From Gnomoniopsis sp. IMI 355080 (lineage: Eukaryota; Ascomycota; Sordariomycetes; Diaporthales; Gnomoniaceae), in contig JAPEVC010000013.1 in the NCBI GenBank assembly GCA_027946555.1, forward strand, positions 186,001 to 250,000: 64,000 bases of DNA. Reading direction: 5' to 3'. This document shows, one piece after another, positions 33,828-44,624 of the stretch (within the stretch, counting starts at the first letter, position 1; the number at the start of each line of letters is the position of its first letter). The notes below the pieces were generated by a model. That model saw only the letters and a program-made list of their open reading frames with translations, was not told where the DNA came from and ran no database searches. The translations under genes were made by a program, and so were the position numbers.

Positions 33828-36543
33828 ATGTCTTCTTCATCGGTGGACGATACCTCGTCCACTCCTGCTTTGAGCAGTCTGCCTTCCTCTCCTCCACCTT
33901 TAGAAGATGGCGATCTCGTCGAAGAGCATCTTGTTGCAGAGGAAACAAAGGCGCGTGAGCGCAATTTTGCTCTTGAGAAGAAACGGAAGGCCTCGCTGAA
34001 GAGAAAGCGAAGGGCTATCTCGCAGGACGAGAAGGAGAAGAAAGCCAAGGAGCTTGATGATCTTCTCAAGAAAAGCAAGGCTTTCTCCGACATCTTGACA
34101 CAAAAGACACAGATCCTTGGTCGTGTTGGTACGTCTCTCGAGGGTAAGGCTCTTGGCGATCATGACCTTGCTATGGCGAAGCAGCCCGAGTGTCTCATCG
34201 GAGGTACAATGCGCGACTATCAACTCGAAGGAGTCACCTGGATGTACGAGGTGTGCGCGCAAGGCATGAGTGGCATCCTCGCGGATGAGATGGGTCTGGG
34301 TAAGTCGCTCCTACTCGTCTGGCTGTGCGTACGCTGACTTCCACCAGGCAAGACCATCCAAACCATCGGCATTATTGGTCTTCTACGCGAGCAGGAGGAC
34401 TACCTGGGACCGCATCTCATCATCGCGCCACTGAGCACCCTATCAAATTGGATCAACGAATTCAAGAAATGGGCGCCATCCATCCCCGTCCTGATGTACC
34501 ATGGCACCATCAAAGAGCGCGAACAGCTTCACAAGGCCGAGCTTTTGCGCAATCTCCAGGGCGGCAGGCCGACCACCAAATTTCCCGTCGTGTGCACCTC
34601 GTACGAGATGGTCATCAATGACAGTCATCTATTATCGAAAATCAATTGGGAGTTCATCATCATCGTATGTACTTGCTGTCGTTCAGGTCAGCTCACTTTG
34701 CTAACACGCGTTCAGGATGAGGGCCACCGTATGAAGAATGCCGAGTCTCGCCTCTTCCAAGAGGTTTGTAAGTTTACATCGGCTTCTCGATTTCTCATAA
34801 CAGGCACACCACTCCAAAACAATTTGAAAGAGCTTTGGTCGCTGCTTCATTTCCTGATGCCCAATATCTTCACGGACTGGGAAGCATTTGAAACCTGGTT
34901 CGACTTCTCCGACCTGCAAGACGAGGAAGGCACGGAGCGTTTTGTGGAGGACAAAGCGAACCATGATCTTGTCAAGAAGATACATTCTGTGCTGCAGCCG
35001 CTTTTGCTGCGTCGTGTCAAGGCCGACGTCCTTGCGTGGCTTCCAAAAAAGCGCGAGTACGTCCTGTATGCTCCTATGACCAAGGAGCAGACTGACCTTT
35101 ACAACATCTTAACCGACAAGGATGTTGACACTCGAGAATACCTCGAGAAAAAGCTGGTTGACAAGCTGACCGGCGCTACAAACACCCCGGTGGATTCTAG
35201 AAGAGCCTCGCCCCGCTCGTCGCGATCAACGAGCGTCAACGTCAAGGCCGACAAGACGATGGACGGCGGCAGCACTTCGAAACCCGGACCTCCGGCAAAG
35301 AACGGAAATGCATTCGACACCCTGATGGCCAAATCTCGCAAGCGTGGACGGCCCGCCAAGAACGTCGCCGCGACCATCAAACGCAAACAACCTCCCACAT
35401 CAGAGCGTCCCACCCCTAAGGTTGCAAAGATGAACGACACGACTACGCCTACGAGATCCACAAGAGGATATGCGCGGAAGAATATTCAACGATACAGGAT
35501 GGACGAGTCTGATGATGATAATTTGTCTGACGATGAGTTCGAAGAGAAAATCGCCGAGCACTACATCAAGGAAGACACTGAGACCCCAAGCACTCCTCAG
35601 TCGCCTGAGGAGATCGAGAGAGCTGCAACTTTGGAGCTCGCAAAGAAGCAGATTGCAAGGAAAAAGCTTGACAACGTAATTATGCAGCTTCGTCAGGTGT
35701 GCAATTCACCACTGAATTTCTATGATCCGTTCCCCAACGGTGAGGGTCTCGATGAGACGATCGTCACATCTTCGGGAAAGATGCTCCTTTTGGATCGTCT
35801 GCTGCCGGCATTGTTTGAACGAGGCCACAAGGTTCTCATTTTCTCCCAATTTACTACCCAGCTCGACATCCTCACAGATTACTGCGAGTACCGCGGTTTC
35901 AACGCTTGTCGCATCGATGGAGCTGTCGGTCAGAAAGACCGGGCGCAACAGATTGAGCTGTTTAATGCGGACCCTGACTTCAAAGTCTTTCTTTTGTCGA
36001 CTCGAGCAGGAGGCCAGGGTATAAATTTGGCCAGCGCTGATACCGTTATTCTTTTTGACTCGGACTGGAACCCTCAGCAGGACCTGCAAGCTCAAGATCG
36101 CTGTCATCGCATTGGCCAAACCCGCCCCGTGATTGTCTACAGGCTGGCGACCAAAGACACGGTGGAGGAAAGTTTGTTGATGAGCGCTGATGCGAAGCGT
36201 CGCCTGGAGAAATTGGTTATCCGCAAGGGCACATACAAGACCTTGAATCAAAAGAAAGACGTGCATGAGGACCTAGACCAGGAGACTCTTCGCCATCTCC
36301 TGCTCAAAGACGGCGAAGTGTACAAGTTCTCAGGTGGTAACAACATTCTGAGCGACAAGGATCTTGAGGTGCTTTGTGACAGGTATGTCCTCATAGATGC
36401 CAGCCGTGAGATGACGGGTGACTAAATGGATCTGCAGGAGCGATGCCGCCTACGCTAGTGCAGCGAAGGGCACAGGCGATTCGGATGGCTATCGAGTTGT
36501 CGAGACGCGTGCCACGGGATTGAGCACCCTCACCGGCAAATGA
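33828..36543 (+). CDS. mus-30: SNF2 chromatin remodeller, LSH/DDM1/HELLS (MUS-30, Irc5) type
   Basis: ATP-dependent nucleosome remodeller of the LSH/DDM1 family. In plants and animals the family supports DNA methylation; Neurospora MUS-30 acts in genome stability. Exons: 33828-34299, 34348-34664, 34716-36382, 36438-36543 (853 aa). A charged coiled-coil-like N-terminus (residues 40-90) precedes the helicase. Motifs are MGLGKT (Walker A, split by intron 1), DEGH (264-267), ITGTPLQNN, and in lobe 2 STRAGGQGINL and DRCHRIGQTRP. A Lys/Arg-rich insert between the lobes carries an AT-hook-like RKRGRPAKN. The last small exon gives the family-like ending LCDRSDAAYASA; without that splice the frame ends at 36425. 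No chromodomain, bromodomain or SANT/SLIDE segment is present, which argues against CHD, SWI2 and ISWI. Confidence 0.92.
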
Positions 36544-38219
36544 CGAGGTACAAGTGAGCCATGTTAAGCTCGGTCCTATTCTCAAGACAGGTCTCGTGGG
36601 AGCAGCAACTGCCCATTGTGTGTTGAAGCGACTTATCGAGCAGGCCTGTGTGGACTGCATATGTGACGTTGGCCTGTGGGTCGTGATGAAGAGCCGCGAT
36701 GAGCGGTGATCTATGATAGTGGAGTACCAACCACACTGTTGTATCATGTCTTGAATACTGCAATATGGGCGGAAAGCGGGCGACTGCGCGATGCTGCCAC
36801 CGGAAAATCCAGGCACAGAGAGTTGGCAAACTAGGGTTTGGCTTGCATGGTGTTTTTTTGTTTGTTTATTGTATACGTGCATACTGTTCGGCATTAAGCA
36901 TAGATGCGGCAAGGAAATGGTTGTGTTATTAATAGATACAGGCTAAGACTTGCAGGTCATAATAGAGAAAATACAACTTGAAATGTGAACCGTCCCTAAT
37001 AGCGCAGTCTCTGGACTTAGGTCAGAAGTTTTAGTGGCCTTGTGACTATTACCTAGTGGGTACCTAGGCAGTCATGATGGCAGTGTTACTCTTGCACTAG
37101 CCGGGTAGTGCCAAGTAGTACGTTGGTAGGGAGTCAGACTCACTACTGAGCCCATATCTCGACTAGACCTATGCATGATGTTGAGATGATGCCACAAATT
37201 GGTCACAGGCCTGAAAATTCTACATGTAATGGTTAGCCTTCAGGATTTCATCGCATAGACCAATTCTACAATGCATGGAGCGCACTATAGATTGGTAACC
37301 ATGGTCATCAAGTCCGGGAAAGTCGCATGCCAAGCAAAAACAAAGCCGGCTTCCTGCTAGATCATATGAGTACTATGTGGGCAATGTCTGTCCCTTCCAC
37401 ATATACATCCTAATTTCGAAGTACACTGACGAGGTACGCTCGTCCTGGAGTTGTAGTGCGATGTTGCTCCGCGATACTTGCAAACTTTGCCAAGCAGTGT
37501 CAGTACCCAGCTCGCTACTCTTCAGATGGTGGGTAAGTGGTTACTTTGACAGACCTAAAGCGATTTGAGCAAGCAAATACCAATCCGACAGAGAGAACCC
37601 GAAATTTCCAAATTTCAGTATTTCCTTTAGAATTACTTGATTAAGTGTTGCTGGAGACACGCTACCTGAATTAGGTAACAAAATTGCTACCCAAATTGGT
37701 CATTCTAGCAAGGCTGTGTAATTATGTAAGCAAGGCTACCAGACTTATCCACTGCAGTACAGCATCCATGCTTCACCGGAACGACTGCCCACATTGAAGT
37801 TCTCAATAGAGTCCTCAGTAAAGTTTCTTTGGTTGCAATGAAGATGATTCGTGACGGCCGAATGACTTCGCTGGAGCCATGGTCCGTAGGGTGTTTGTAA
37901 GACAAGACTTACATGAGCCCCAAACGTCACTTGCCTACCTAAGTGGGTACGTAGGTAGGTAATTAGGTAGCATATTCATCGAAACCTGAGAGTATAGTTC
38001 TGCAGACAATTATGAGTTGCCATGTACACTGAGCGAATTCGTAGCTCTGCCATGTCGTGACCTAGGTGCACTAATTATAGCACCGAAAAGGAGACTAGGT
38101 GACATTAGCTATGCTTCTCACCCCTCAACTTAGCCCAGTCTATCCTTTATGTAAACCCTCTCTCTTTCTGAACGCAAGTGCCAGAGTCACGAGATCAAGC
38201 ATAGTGCGTCTTGGGGAAA
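36544..38219. other. intergenic with CCTA/TAGG motifs
   Basis: The first 350 bp form the 3' flank of the SNF2 gene. Beyond 36950 the sequence is AT-richer and holds two clusters of the CCTA/TAGG motif (37051-37070 and 37931-37971). No gene is supported. Confidence 0.55.
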
Positions 38220-38227
38220 TATAAATA
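38220..38227 (+). promoter_or_regulatory. TATA box (TATAAATA)
   Basis: A perfect TATAAATA sits about 330 bp before the ATG at 38556 and is followed by long C/T-rich leader sequence with several short intron-like GT and AG sites. It predicts a strong, regulated promoter for the 260-aa gene. Confidence 0.55.
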
Positions 38228-38555
38228 GGCGTCTCCCCCCTCTGCTTAGGTCCATTTGCTTTTCCACCCCAAAAGTTTTTCTCTACCACCTACGGACCTG
38301 AGGCCTGAGCTACTTCTTTTAGTGCCTTTCGAGAGCCTACTATAGGGCAACCCTACAGCCTAGGCCTGCCTGCCTGATCCCGCAACAAACTCTCCAGAGG
38401 CTTTACACGCACTTTTGGAAACCTATCAAGGGTTCATCATACGACTCTCCACGTCGACCTCGGCGTCGAACTTTTTCCACCATATACTTGTCGTCTCCAC
38501 CACCGAGGCTTCTCACACACGTTTCCCGCACGACTTAAATACACTCCATCACGGA

Positions 38556-39338
38556 ATGTCGGCCATGGAGAACCCTCTCTCTCTCCAGTCCGCCCGTGCC
38601 CGGGCCCGGCTCTCGCTAGGCAACATAAGCAACTCCCGCCTCAACATGCTCGCGAACAAGGTAGCACCCGCTCGCTTCGTTAGGAACGAGAACGGAAACC
38701 CCACGGGCAGCGCCCCTATCGCCCATCAAGTGGAGGATTTTCTAGGTGCTCCGTCTCGCACGGAATACGAGATCCTACAAGCTTTCATAGTTAAACCAGA
38801 CGAGTTCGTCGTCGCATTGCTCGACGTTTTTGAGTCTGCTATGCGCTCGAATCCCGTCGTTTCATGGTCATTTACTTTGATACAACTGTTTGTGCGTACC
38901 TTCGGCTGGAAGATCACAAACGTACTGTCTCGTCACGAGAGCGATGGGGAGCTTGACTTGGTCATCATCCAGCGGCCGTCGCGTGCTGTGGAGAAGCGAG
39001 CTAGGGCCAGGAGCCAGGCAAGCTACCTTCGTGGTGTCCGACCCCCGCTGCCTCGAACATACTACGAGGCTCAGATTGAGTGGCTATTCAGGGAAGAGGG
39101 CCCAGAGGAAATCGTGTTTGAGCTCAGAAATGCTCCCAATTTCGTCGTGGACTTGATGCTTGAGAATCTCAGGAAGAGAGCCATGTCAAAGGGTTTCCTG
39201 TACTGGAGTCCTATCACCCGGGTCCTTTTGGACGAGTTTGACTGGACTATAGAGGGTGGAAGCGTTTACCGCGGTGATAGTTATGAAGGAGAGGGTGGGA
39301 GAGTCAGGATTGCACCACCTGCAAATCGGAAAGGCTGA
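38556..39338 (+). CDS. unrecognised 260-aa protein with an internal duplication
   Basis: I do not recognise this protein. The first in-frame ATG gives 260 aa in one exon; the open frame continues upstream without an ATG. No signal peptide or membrane span is seen. Residues 14-40 are Arg/Ala/Ser-rich. Two segments look alike: residues 68-120 (RTEYE ... EFVVALL ... AM ... WS ... FGWKI) and residues 167-232 (RTYYE ... NFVVDLM ... AM ... WSP ... FDWTI), joined by a basic linker (residues 140-165). This suggests two copies of a small alpha/beta or helical module. The tail is Gly/Glu/Arg-rich. A TATA box and a pyrimidine-rich leader support it being a real gene. It is probably lineage-restricted. 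Confidence 0.7.
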   Translation: MSAMENPLSLQSARARARLSLGNISNSRLNMLANKVAPARFVRNENGNPTGSAPIAHQVEDFLGAPSRTEYEILQAFIVKPDEFVVALLDVFESAMRSNPVVSWSFTLIQLFVRTFGWKITNVLSRHESDGELDLVIIQRPSRAVEKRARARSQASYLRGVRPPLPRTYYEAQIEWLFREEGPEEIVFELRNAPNFVVDLMLENLRKRAMSKGFLYWSPITRVLLDEFDWTIEGGSVYRGDSYEGEGGRVRIAPPANRKG

Positions 39339-39853
39339 AAGGGCGCTGTGAGACAGGAAGAGCCATGGAGGGGCCGGGTGTTATTGAGAAGCAGACAATG
39401 GATTTTTCTTTTAAACCTGTAACTCTTGAGATTTGTTAGATACAAGTTTGACAACAAGAATCGAGAGCAGTTAGCGACAGCTTAGTTTTCATCAGTGATC
39501 GTTGTGGACCATCGCTTCCGGCCTCCTTCTCCGGGCTGTTTCTTGCCGTGCAGCGAGGTGAGCCACCACTCCAAGCCCCTAAGGTACCCGGGTGTGAGCC
39601 ACTGTGGGTAGCCTGTAGATAACCGTGACTCCTTCCAGCCTTGACCGGAATTGACATATGGAGATCCCTACCATCACACTGCTAGCATATCACAATCAAT
39701 TATTCACTCACCCCAGGCTGTGACTGTAGAATTTCAAACCATCATTGCAGATGACAATGACATGATTAAATTTCGTGGTATTGGTGGTATCTCTCAAGGC
39801 GCTTCGTAAAGTAAACCAAATCCTCCTCCTTTCCCTTCCATCCATGGATGGAT
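39339..39853. other. convergent 3' intergenic region
   Basis: Tail-to-tail spacer between the 260-aa gene (+) and the carbonic anhydrase gene (-). Nothing else is recognised. Confidence 0.6.
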
Positions 39854-40932
39854 CTAGTCCAAGCCAGCGGCAGCTATCGAAGCCATACCCTCCGACGCCA
39901 TGCTCAAGGCATTCTGAGTACCCGGCGCTCCCTGCGCAAATCGGGAGTTGAACCCGATGACATCCCTCGCGCTCTTCCAGGTGTCGGCCGTGACCGACAG
40001 TGTGTCGGAAGCGACAAACCAGTTCACGCCCTCTGTGCAAGGCGGCGTAGTGAGTGAGCCGGAGTAGCTATTCGATTGTTAGTATGACCCTGGGAGCAAG
40101 ACAGAAAATAAGAATATATGAAGGGTCCCTTACCTCTTGAAAGTGGTTGCAGATAGCATCGAAATGACCTCAGACATGACAAGCGCCGAGGTAGTGGTCG
40201 CTGTGCCGGGGGAAGAGATCTCGCCCACAGAGGAAAAGAGCGTCTCAAGCATCGTGCTGGCATCACTGGCTGCTAAGGCGTTAACGTTGGAGTTCAAGGA
40301 GGACACTTTGCCGTCGCAATCCTTCTTCGCCGCACGCTTACCAGTCTGCCTCTTGGAAGTAGCAGTCCCCGAGGCAATATCGATGTAGGTGCCCAGAACA
40401 GCGATCTCGGTATCCTCGGCCTGGAAGACCATGTGCATCTCCATGGCCATGGTAGTGCCGTTGTCGAGGTGCTCACTGGGCAAGTGAAAGTGAAACTGTG
40501 CGAAGTTGAACGTCTTGTTGCTGCCGGGGATGGTCAGGGTGCCTCCTTCGCCGACAACCTCGACGGCCGTTCCAATGTTCTCGAAAACAGCACCCGACTC
40601 GAAGTCGGGAATGTTGATGTTGAAGTTGGATCCGGAGACCTCAGTATAGACACCGTCAACCAAGTCAATCGGTGACTGGTTCTGACCGGTCGCGCACTCG
40701 TGATATAGGGTTGTGTTCAGTGAGTGCCAGTTGGCTGGGCCCTGTGAATTTCTTAGTGACTGACAGACGAGGCTGAAATTGAAGCTTCACTCACCATGCC
40801 GCCAGTGTAGCCAAATGACTTGATCTCCACTCCATGTTCAGCTCGTGGCATCAGGTGGGTTCCATATGCGCAGGATGCCGCGACCTGAGTGGCCGAGACT
40901 GTGAAGAGAAGGCTTCGAAGTATGAGAGACAT
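39854..40932 (-). CDS. secreted alpha-carbonic anhydrase
   Basis: Zinc enzyme interconverting CO2 and bicarbonate, predicted extracellular. Exons: 40932-40795, 40741-40134, 40067-39854 (319 aa). The N-terminus is a signal peptide (about residues 1-19, ending VAAS). The zinc ligands are seen as FHFH (His130, His132) and MEMHM (His149), with LPSEH beside them. NQSPIDL (67-73) and SGSLTTPPCTEGVNW, spanning the second splice junction, are diagnostic of the alpha class. The middle region has a KRQTGKRAAKK stretch that could be a protease-sensitive loop. The ending (GMASIAAAGLD) lacks a clear GPI signal. Most fungi rely on beta-class enzymes, so a secreted alpha-class copy is an accessory function such as pH control. 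Confidence 0.93.
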
Positions 40933-43192
40933 GGCGAAAGAGTGTCTTGCTGGAAACGAAACAGTTGACTAAACGAATGTATGGGGAATGACCCAAGACA
41001 AAAGACCAGCAATGCTTAAGAAGGATAAAGAGACGAGATATACTGGACAACAAGTGGGAGTGACATTCTACATTCGGTGTCGATCCACCCGCTTTTAATA
41101 CTTCACTCTCCATTGAAGTCAACGAGATAAAGATATACGTATCTGACTTAGACTCAGACTGGAAGAGTCATTGACATAGGCTGAGCACTTGGCAGCCTCC
41201 ACCTTCGTTCACGAGCACTTCGAGGCGAAAACTTCATCGAGGTGGATGTTCTTTTGCTGCCAAGGCTTACTGAAGTGATTCAATGGTAATTTCGGAGCAT
41301 AGGGGGGTGTAACACAAGTGCTATAATTCAGGGAACAATTTAGCACCTTTTCAGTACACCAAAGCGAGCAAGGTTTCAGACTAGAACTACTTGATTGTGC
41401 GGCATGAAAGCGCTTATCGACTTCGGAATAGGCCGAGGGAGATTTAGCGACAGCCGCCCGCTCGCTTCTCAAATAGGAGAAATAGGAGCGAATTGGTGTT
41501 TCGTTGATGAGTAATATTTCTGATGTTGATCAAATTGGGAGCGATCACGGATCCTCCGATCGATGAATCGTAGACAAGTATCTTGAAGCACTACCGAAGG
41601 TACCGTAGGCAGTGTCACGCCCGCCTGCCTTCCCCGAAACTGAAGCTTATCGCTGGATTTTCATTGAGCTTTAGCTTGTAAATGTTCCCATCACCTTCTC
41701 AATGGCTTTTTGGAAAGAATTTCCCGTGGTTCGAAACATTCTCCACGGCTATTCTCATATGGATCCTACTGTTGCGCTGGCTTTCTACCCACCTGTCAAC
41801 CCCCTGGCTCCACACTCGCTACCTACTAGGTACGTTACTTAAAACTGGGCCAAGACTTTGAAAGCTGTGATCTCAGCAATTGTTTTCGTTGACTCAAGGG
41901 CAGATGAAAGCCCAGAGAATTCGAAGTAATTGGCTATAGCTCCAGCATAGAACCCTACTCAGGCTGTCTTCTTGGTTGCAAATGTAAGGTTGGTCCAAGT
42001 TCTTCCGTCTTGGGAATTGACAATTATTGAAAGACTCAAGAGGGCCAAGGCTTGTCTTGTGGATTTATACAATTGTCAACCTCAGGTGACTGCCAAGGTA
42101 CGGTGTTACTGCTAAAACTCGCTCACCGGTCCGGACATTTTTCAAGTATTTCGCACTAAATACCTTCTAAGTGTCAGAAGGTCAAATCATAATGCATTAT
42201 CGTAAAATATTCAAAAATCACATGTGAAGGAGGAAAGAAATGAGAAATGGCGTCGTCCATTTCAAGCTCCATTCTTCTTGCTATGTACTTACGGACGCGA
42301 ATGCATAACCTCACATCGTTCACATACCTAGGTACCTAGTACCTGAGACAAGTCAAGTTGAAGCCAAAAAGGTACAAACTAACAAAAGTTTCACCACCCC
42401 AAGCCCTTTGAAGAAGGCTGCAGTAAAAAGATAACGTATTCGTTCAGGTCCATGCCTCTTCCAGTAAAAGTACTCCACCTAGGTAGGTGGACCCGGGGTT
42501 CCCATACTCGTTCCAAGGTTTAGAACCTTAACCATTTCTGGCGGAGCTCACTCCTGGAAACCCTTCTACCTTGGAAAGCCTCGCCTCCCCTAGGGCTGCC
42601 AGGAAACAAATCGTCTGATTCATCAGTGGGTCGGAGGATATGTTCGCTTGCATATACGCGTGTGCCTGCGAGAAATCGGTACCCACGTGGTCGCATGCGG
42701 GGGAGCAATCTGCGTGATGCGAGGCTGACTCGCAGGTTTGAGAGTGCCAAGCAACTTCCCCTGACACCAGGTACTCCAATGACCTGCGAGCAATGCATTC
42801 AAAATTTGGTAGCGAAATTCTTAAATTTAGATCATGCTCTTCTATTGTTTATGGGAACAAACAGCTCTCAAAACAGAAACAAAAACATCTCGCAGCTGCT
42901 ATGTAATACGGCACGCGTGAATTTCTCGCGCCTCGTTTTCGTTTGGTGGCACGTTTCAAAAAGGCGCGGGGCGAGGTACGCACGCACTAGTTTAATTGTC
43001 TCCACGCAGCCTCACAAAAATATCTATTGTGGACAGCCCTGGAGTAGTAACTAGGTAGAAACATGGCCGAGACTTGAACGATAACATGGAATGTTGACTG
43101 TTCAAGGTGGCAATGCTTATCAAAGCCGACCGCTTAGCAGTGCACACAGTGTCTTTGTGTTCCTTCGCGGTAGAGCTGAGCTTCCAATCGAA
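40933..43192. other. 2.3-kb intergenic region, no gene recognised
   Basis: Lies between the promoter side of the carbonic anhydrase gene and the end of the GFA-domain gene. It contains CCTA/TAGG motifs at 42325-42344 and 42475-42490. Open frames up to 142 codons (42626-43054) start with GTG and have no recognisable domain. Confidence 0.55.
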
Positions 43193-43710
43193 TTAGGAGG
43201 TGTATTCAGGCCCAAAATTTCGCATGTATTCAACTTTGTTGATGATCAAGAGTTCTGGTTGCACTTCCGTGATCATCCGTATCTGTGTCTGGCTTCAGCT
43301 TCCAACAAAAAAAATAAAGAAGCAGCAGGTAAGAATAACAAAGGTCTTACATTCACTCCCATCACGTTCGGCAACTTTGGCTCCTCAATCCCAACCTCTG
43401 GTGGTTCGCCATGCATAAAGTCAAAGAAGACACTGCTTCCACAGTTCTTACAGAACTTATGCAAGATGACTTCGTTTCCGAACTTGTATGATCCCAAAGA
43501 CTCCTCAGGGCCGTTTTCAACAGTGACATTGTCCTTGTCAGGATAGACAAACATGTACCCGTTACGCTGGCAGATAGAGCAATTGCAGCTCACCACCGGA
43601 TATGACTGCAGTGGCGGTGAGATTTTGAAGGACAAGCGTATAGCGCCGCAGTGGCAGTTGGCTTTGTGGGTGGAAAACACTCCGGTGGGCGGCGGGATTG
43701 GCAGGCTCAT
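43193..43710 (-). CDS. GFA-domain zinc protein (glutathione-dependent formaldehyde-activating family)
   Basis: Small protein of the GFA family (CENP-V/GFA fold), which binds two zinc ions. Some members condense formaldehyde with glutathione, but most fungal members are uncharacterised. Exons: 43710-43351 and 43282-43193 (149 aa). The zinc ligands are seen as CHC (Cys19, Cys21), CNCSIC (Cys42, 44, 47) and CKNC (Cys87, Cys90). The first exon ends LPNVMGVN; after a 68-nt intron (GTAAGA donor, ACACAG acceptor) the chain continues IRMITEV and ends 27 residues later in the typical GFA C-terminus. Reading on without splicing gives an Ala/Leu-rich tail unlike the family. There is no signal peptide, so it is probably cytosolic. 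Confidence 0.9.
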
Positions 43711-43796
43711 TGTCGCTGTTTTGGGTGCGATTGAATACCTATGCGCACAACCTTATACTTGAATTCAGAGCGAATTATGTAGAGGCGCTTCCATGG

Positions 43797-43804
43797 CTTA
43801 TATA
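43797..43804 (-). promoter_or_regulatory. TATA box of the GFA-domain gene
   Basis: TATATAAG on the minus strand about 90 bp before the ATG. A second, weaker TATAAG lies 45 bp before it. Confidence 0.5.
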
Positions 43805-44082
43805 TGGCTTTGGTATCATGATGGCAGCTTGATATCCATGGAATGATGGCATGGCGTTGTGAAACCATGGTCCAGTAAGAGTCTAGCAAATGTCTCCGAT
43901 TCCAAACCTTGCAGGGACATTATTTGGTTGATCGCCCAAAAAGTCTCCGAGGAGCCTCGTAAGCCTGCCCAGGGCAACGTACACCAATGAAACAGAAGTA
44001 GCTCATTCTGACAGGACACTTGGGAGCTCTCGTTGGATTTGCTGCATCACACGCGACTTTTGCGACAGCAAGCTACCTAAGT

Positions 44083-44098
44083 ACCTACCTAGGTAGGT
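44083..44098. repeat. 16-bp perfect palindrome of the CCTA/TAGG type
   Basis: ACCTACCTAGGTAGGT is its own reverse complement and is embedded in further CTAC/GTAG units (44074-44108). The same core recurs in several other spacers of this window. Confidence 0.85.
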
Positions 44099-44606
44099 AG
44101 GGAGGTATGTAAGCTGCAGAACACTAGTCCACAGAAGACCATCATCATACCTGATGAGGAGGATTACAGTAAACATACCTGGTATTTCACGATGATGTCC
44201 ACCCCCTCGGATAATGTACAGGGGAGTTTATATACTTGACAAGAAGCTCATCGATTATAATAAAGTGTAATCAATTTTGTGGGCGAAGAAGACCGCCAAA
44301 CGTTATAACTTTGGGCAATTAAAGTGCAGGTACTGCAAGTACCCAATTCGTTCTCATGATATGTCCGTCCCGCACATTGTCCATTCCATTCCCACATCAC
44401 AGCTTCTCAGTCTATAGCTTGATAGCACCTGATGCAAATCGAAAATATTGGCATAGTCTACATCAGCATGCAAACCGATATTGGACGAGGAATTTTGGAA
44501 GGGGGGGGGGATGGATCGCGTTGGAGAACGAGTGACGTTACTGGACACCCCAACGAGGAAGGCGGCCCGAAATACTGCCACTCGGTCCGTGCACCTTCGC
44601 CATGTC

Positions 44607-44614
44607 TATATATA
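44607..44614 (+). promoter_or_regulatory. orphan TATA box before an unassigned transcript
   Basis: TATATATA is followed by a CT-rich leader (44625-44680), but no recognisable protein gene follows on the plus strand. Confidence 0.4.
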
Positions 44615-44624
44615 CGGGCATGCC

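Noticed and set aside
33828..36543. ISWI, CHD or SWI2 identity for the SNF2 protein
   Set aside because: No SANT/SLIDE, chromodomain or bromodomain; the helicase and the C-terminal end fit LSH/HELLS better.
37931..37971. Possible interstitial telomere repeat
   Set aside because: The units are CCTA/GTAGG-like, not the TTAGGG of filamentous fungi, and form palindromes rather than one-strand arrays.
39930..39960. tRNA B-box-like GGGTTCAACTCCC
   Set aside because: It lies in an exon of the carbonic anhydrase gene and encodes conserved protein sequence.
42626..43054. 142-codon plus-strand open frame
   Set aside because: GTG start, rich in Arg and Asn without pattern, no domain.
43283..43350. 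Unspliced GFA-gene ending with a Leu/Ala/Phe-rich tail
   Set aside because: Splicing with good donor and acceptor restores a typical GFA-family C-terminus, so the read-through is not the main form.
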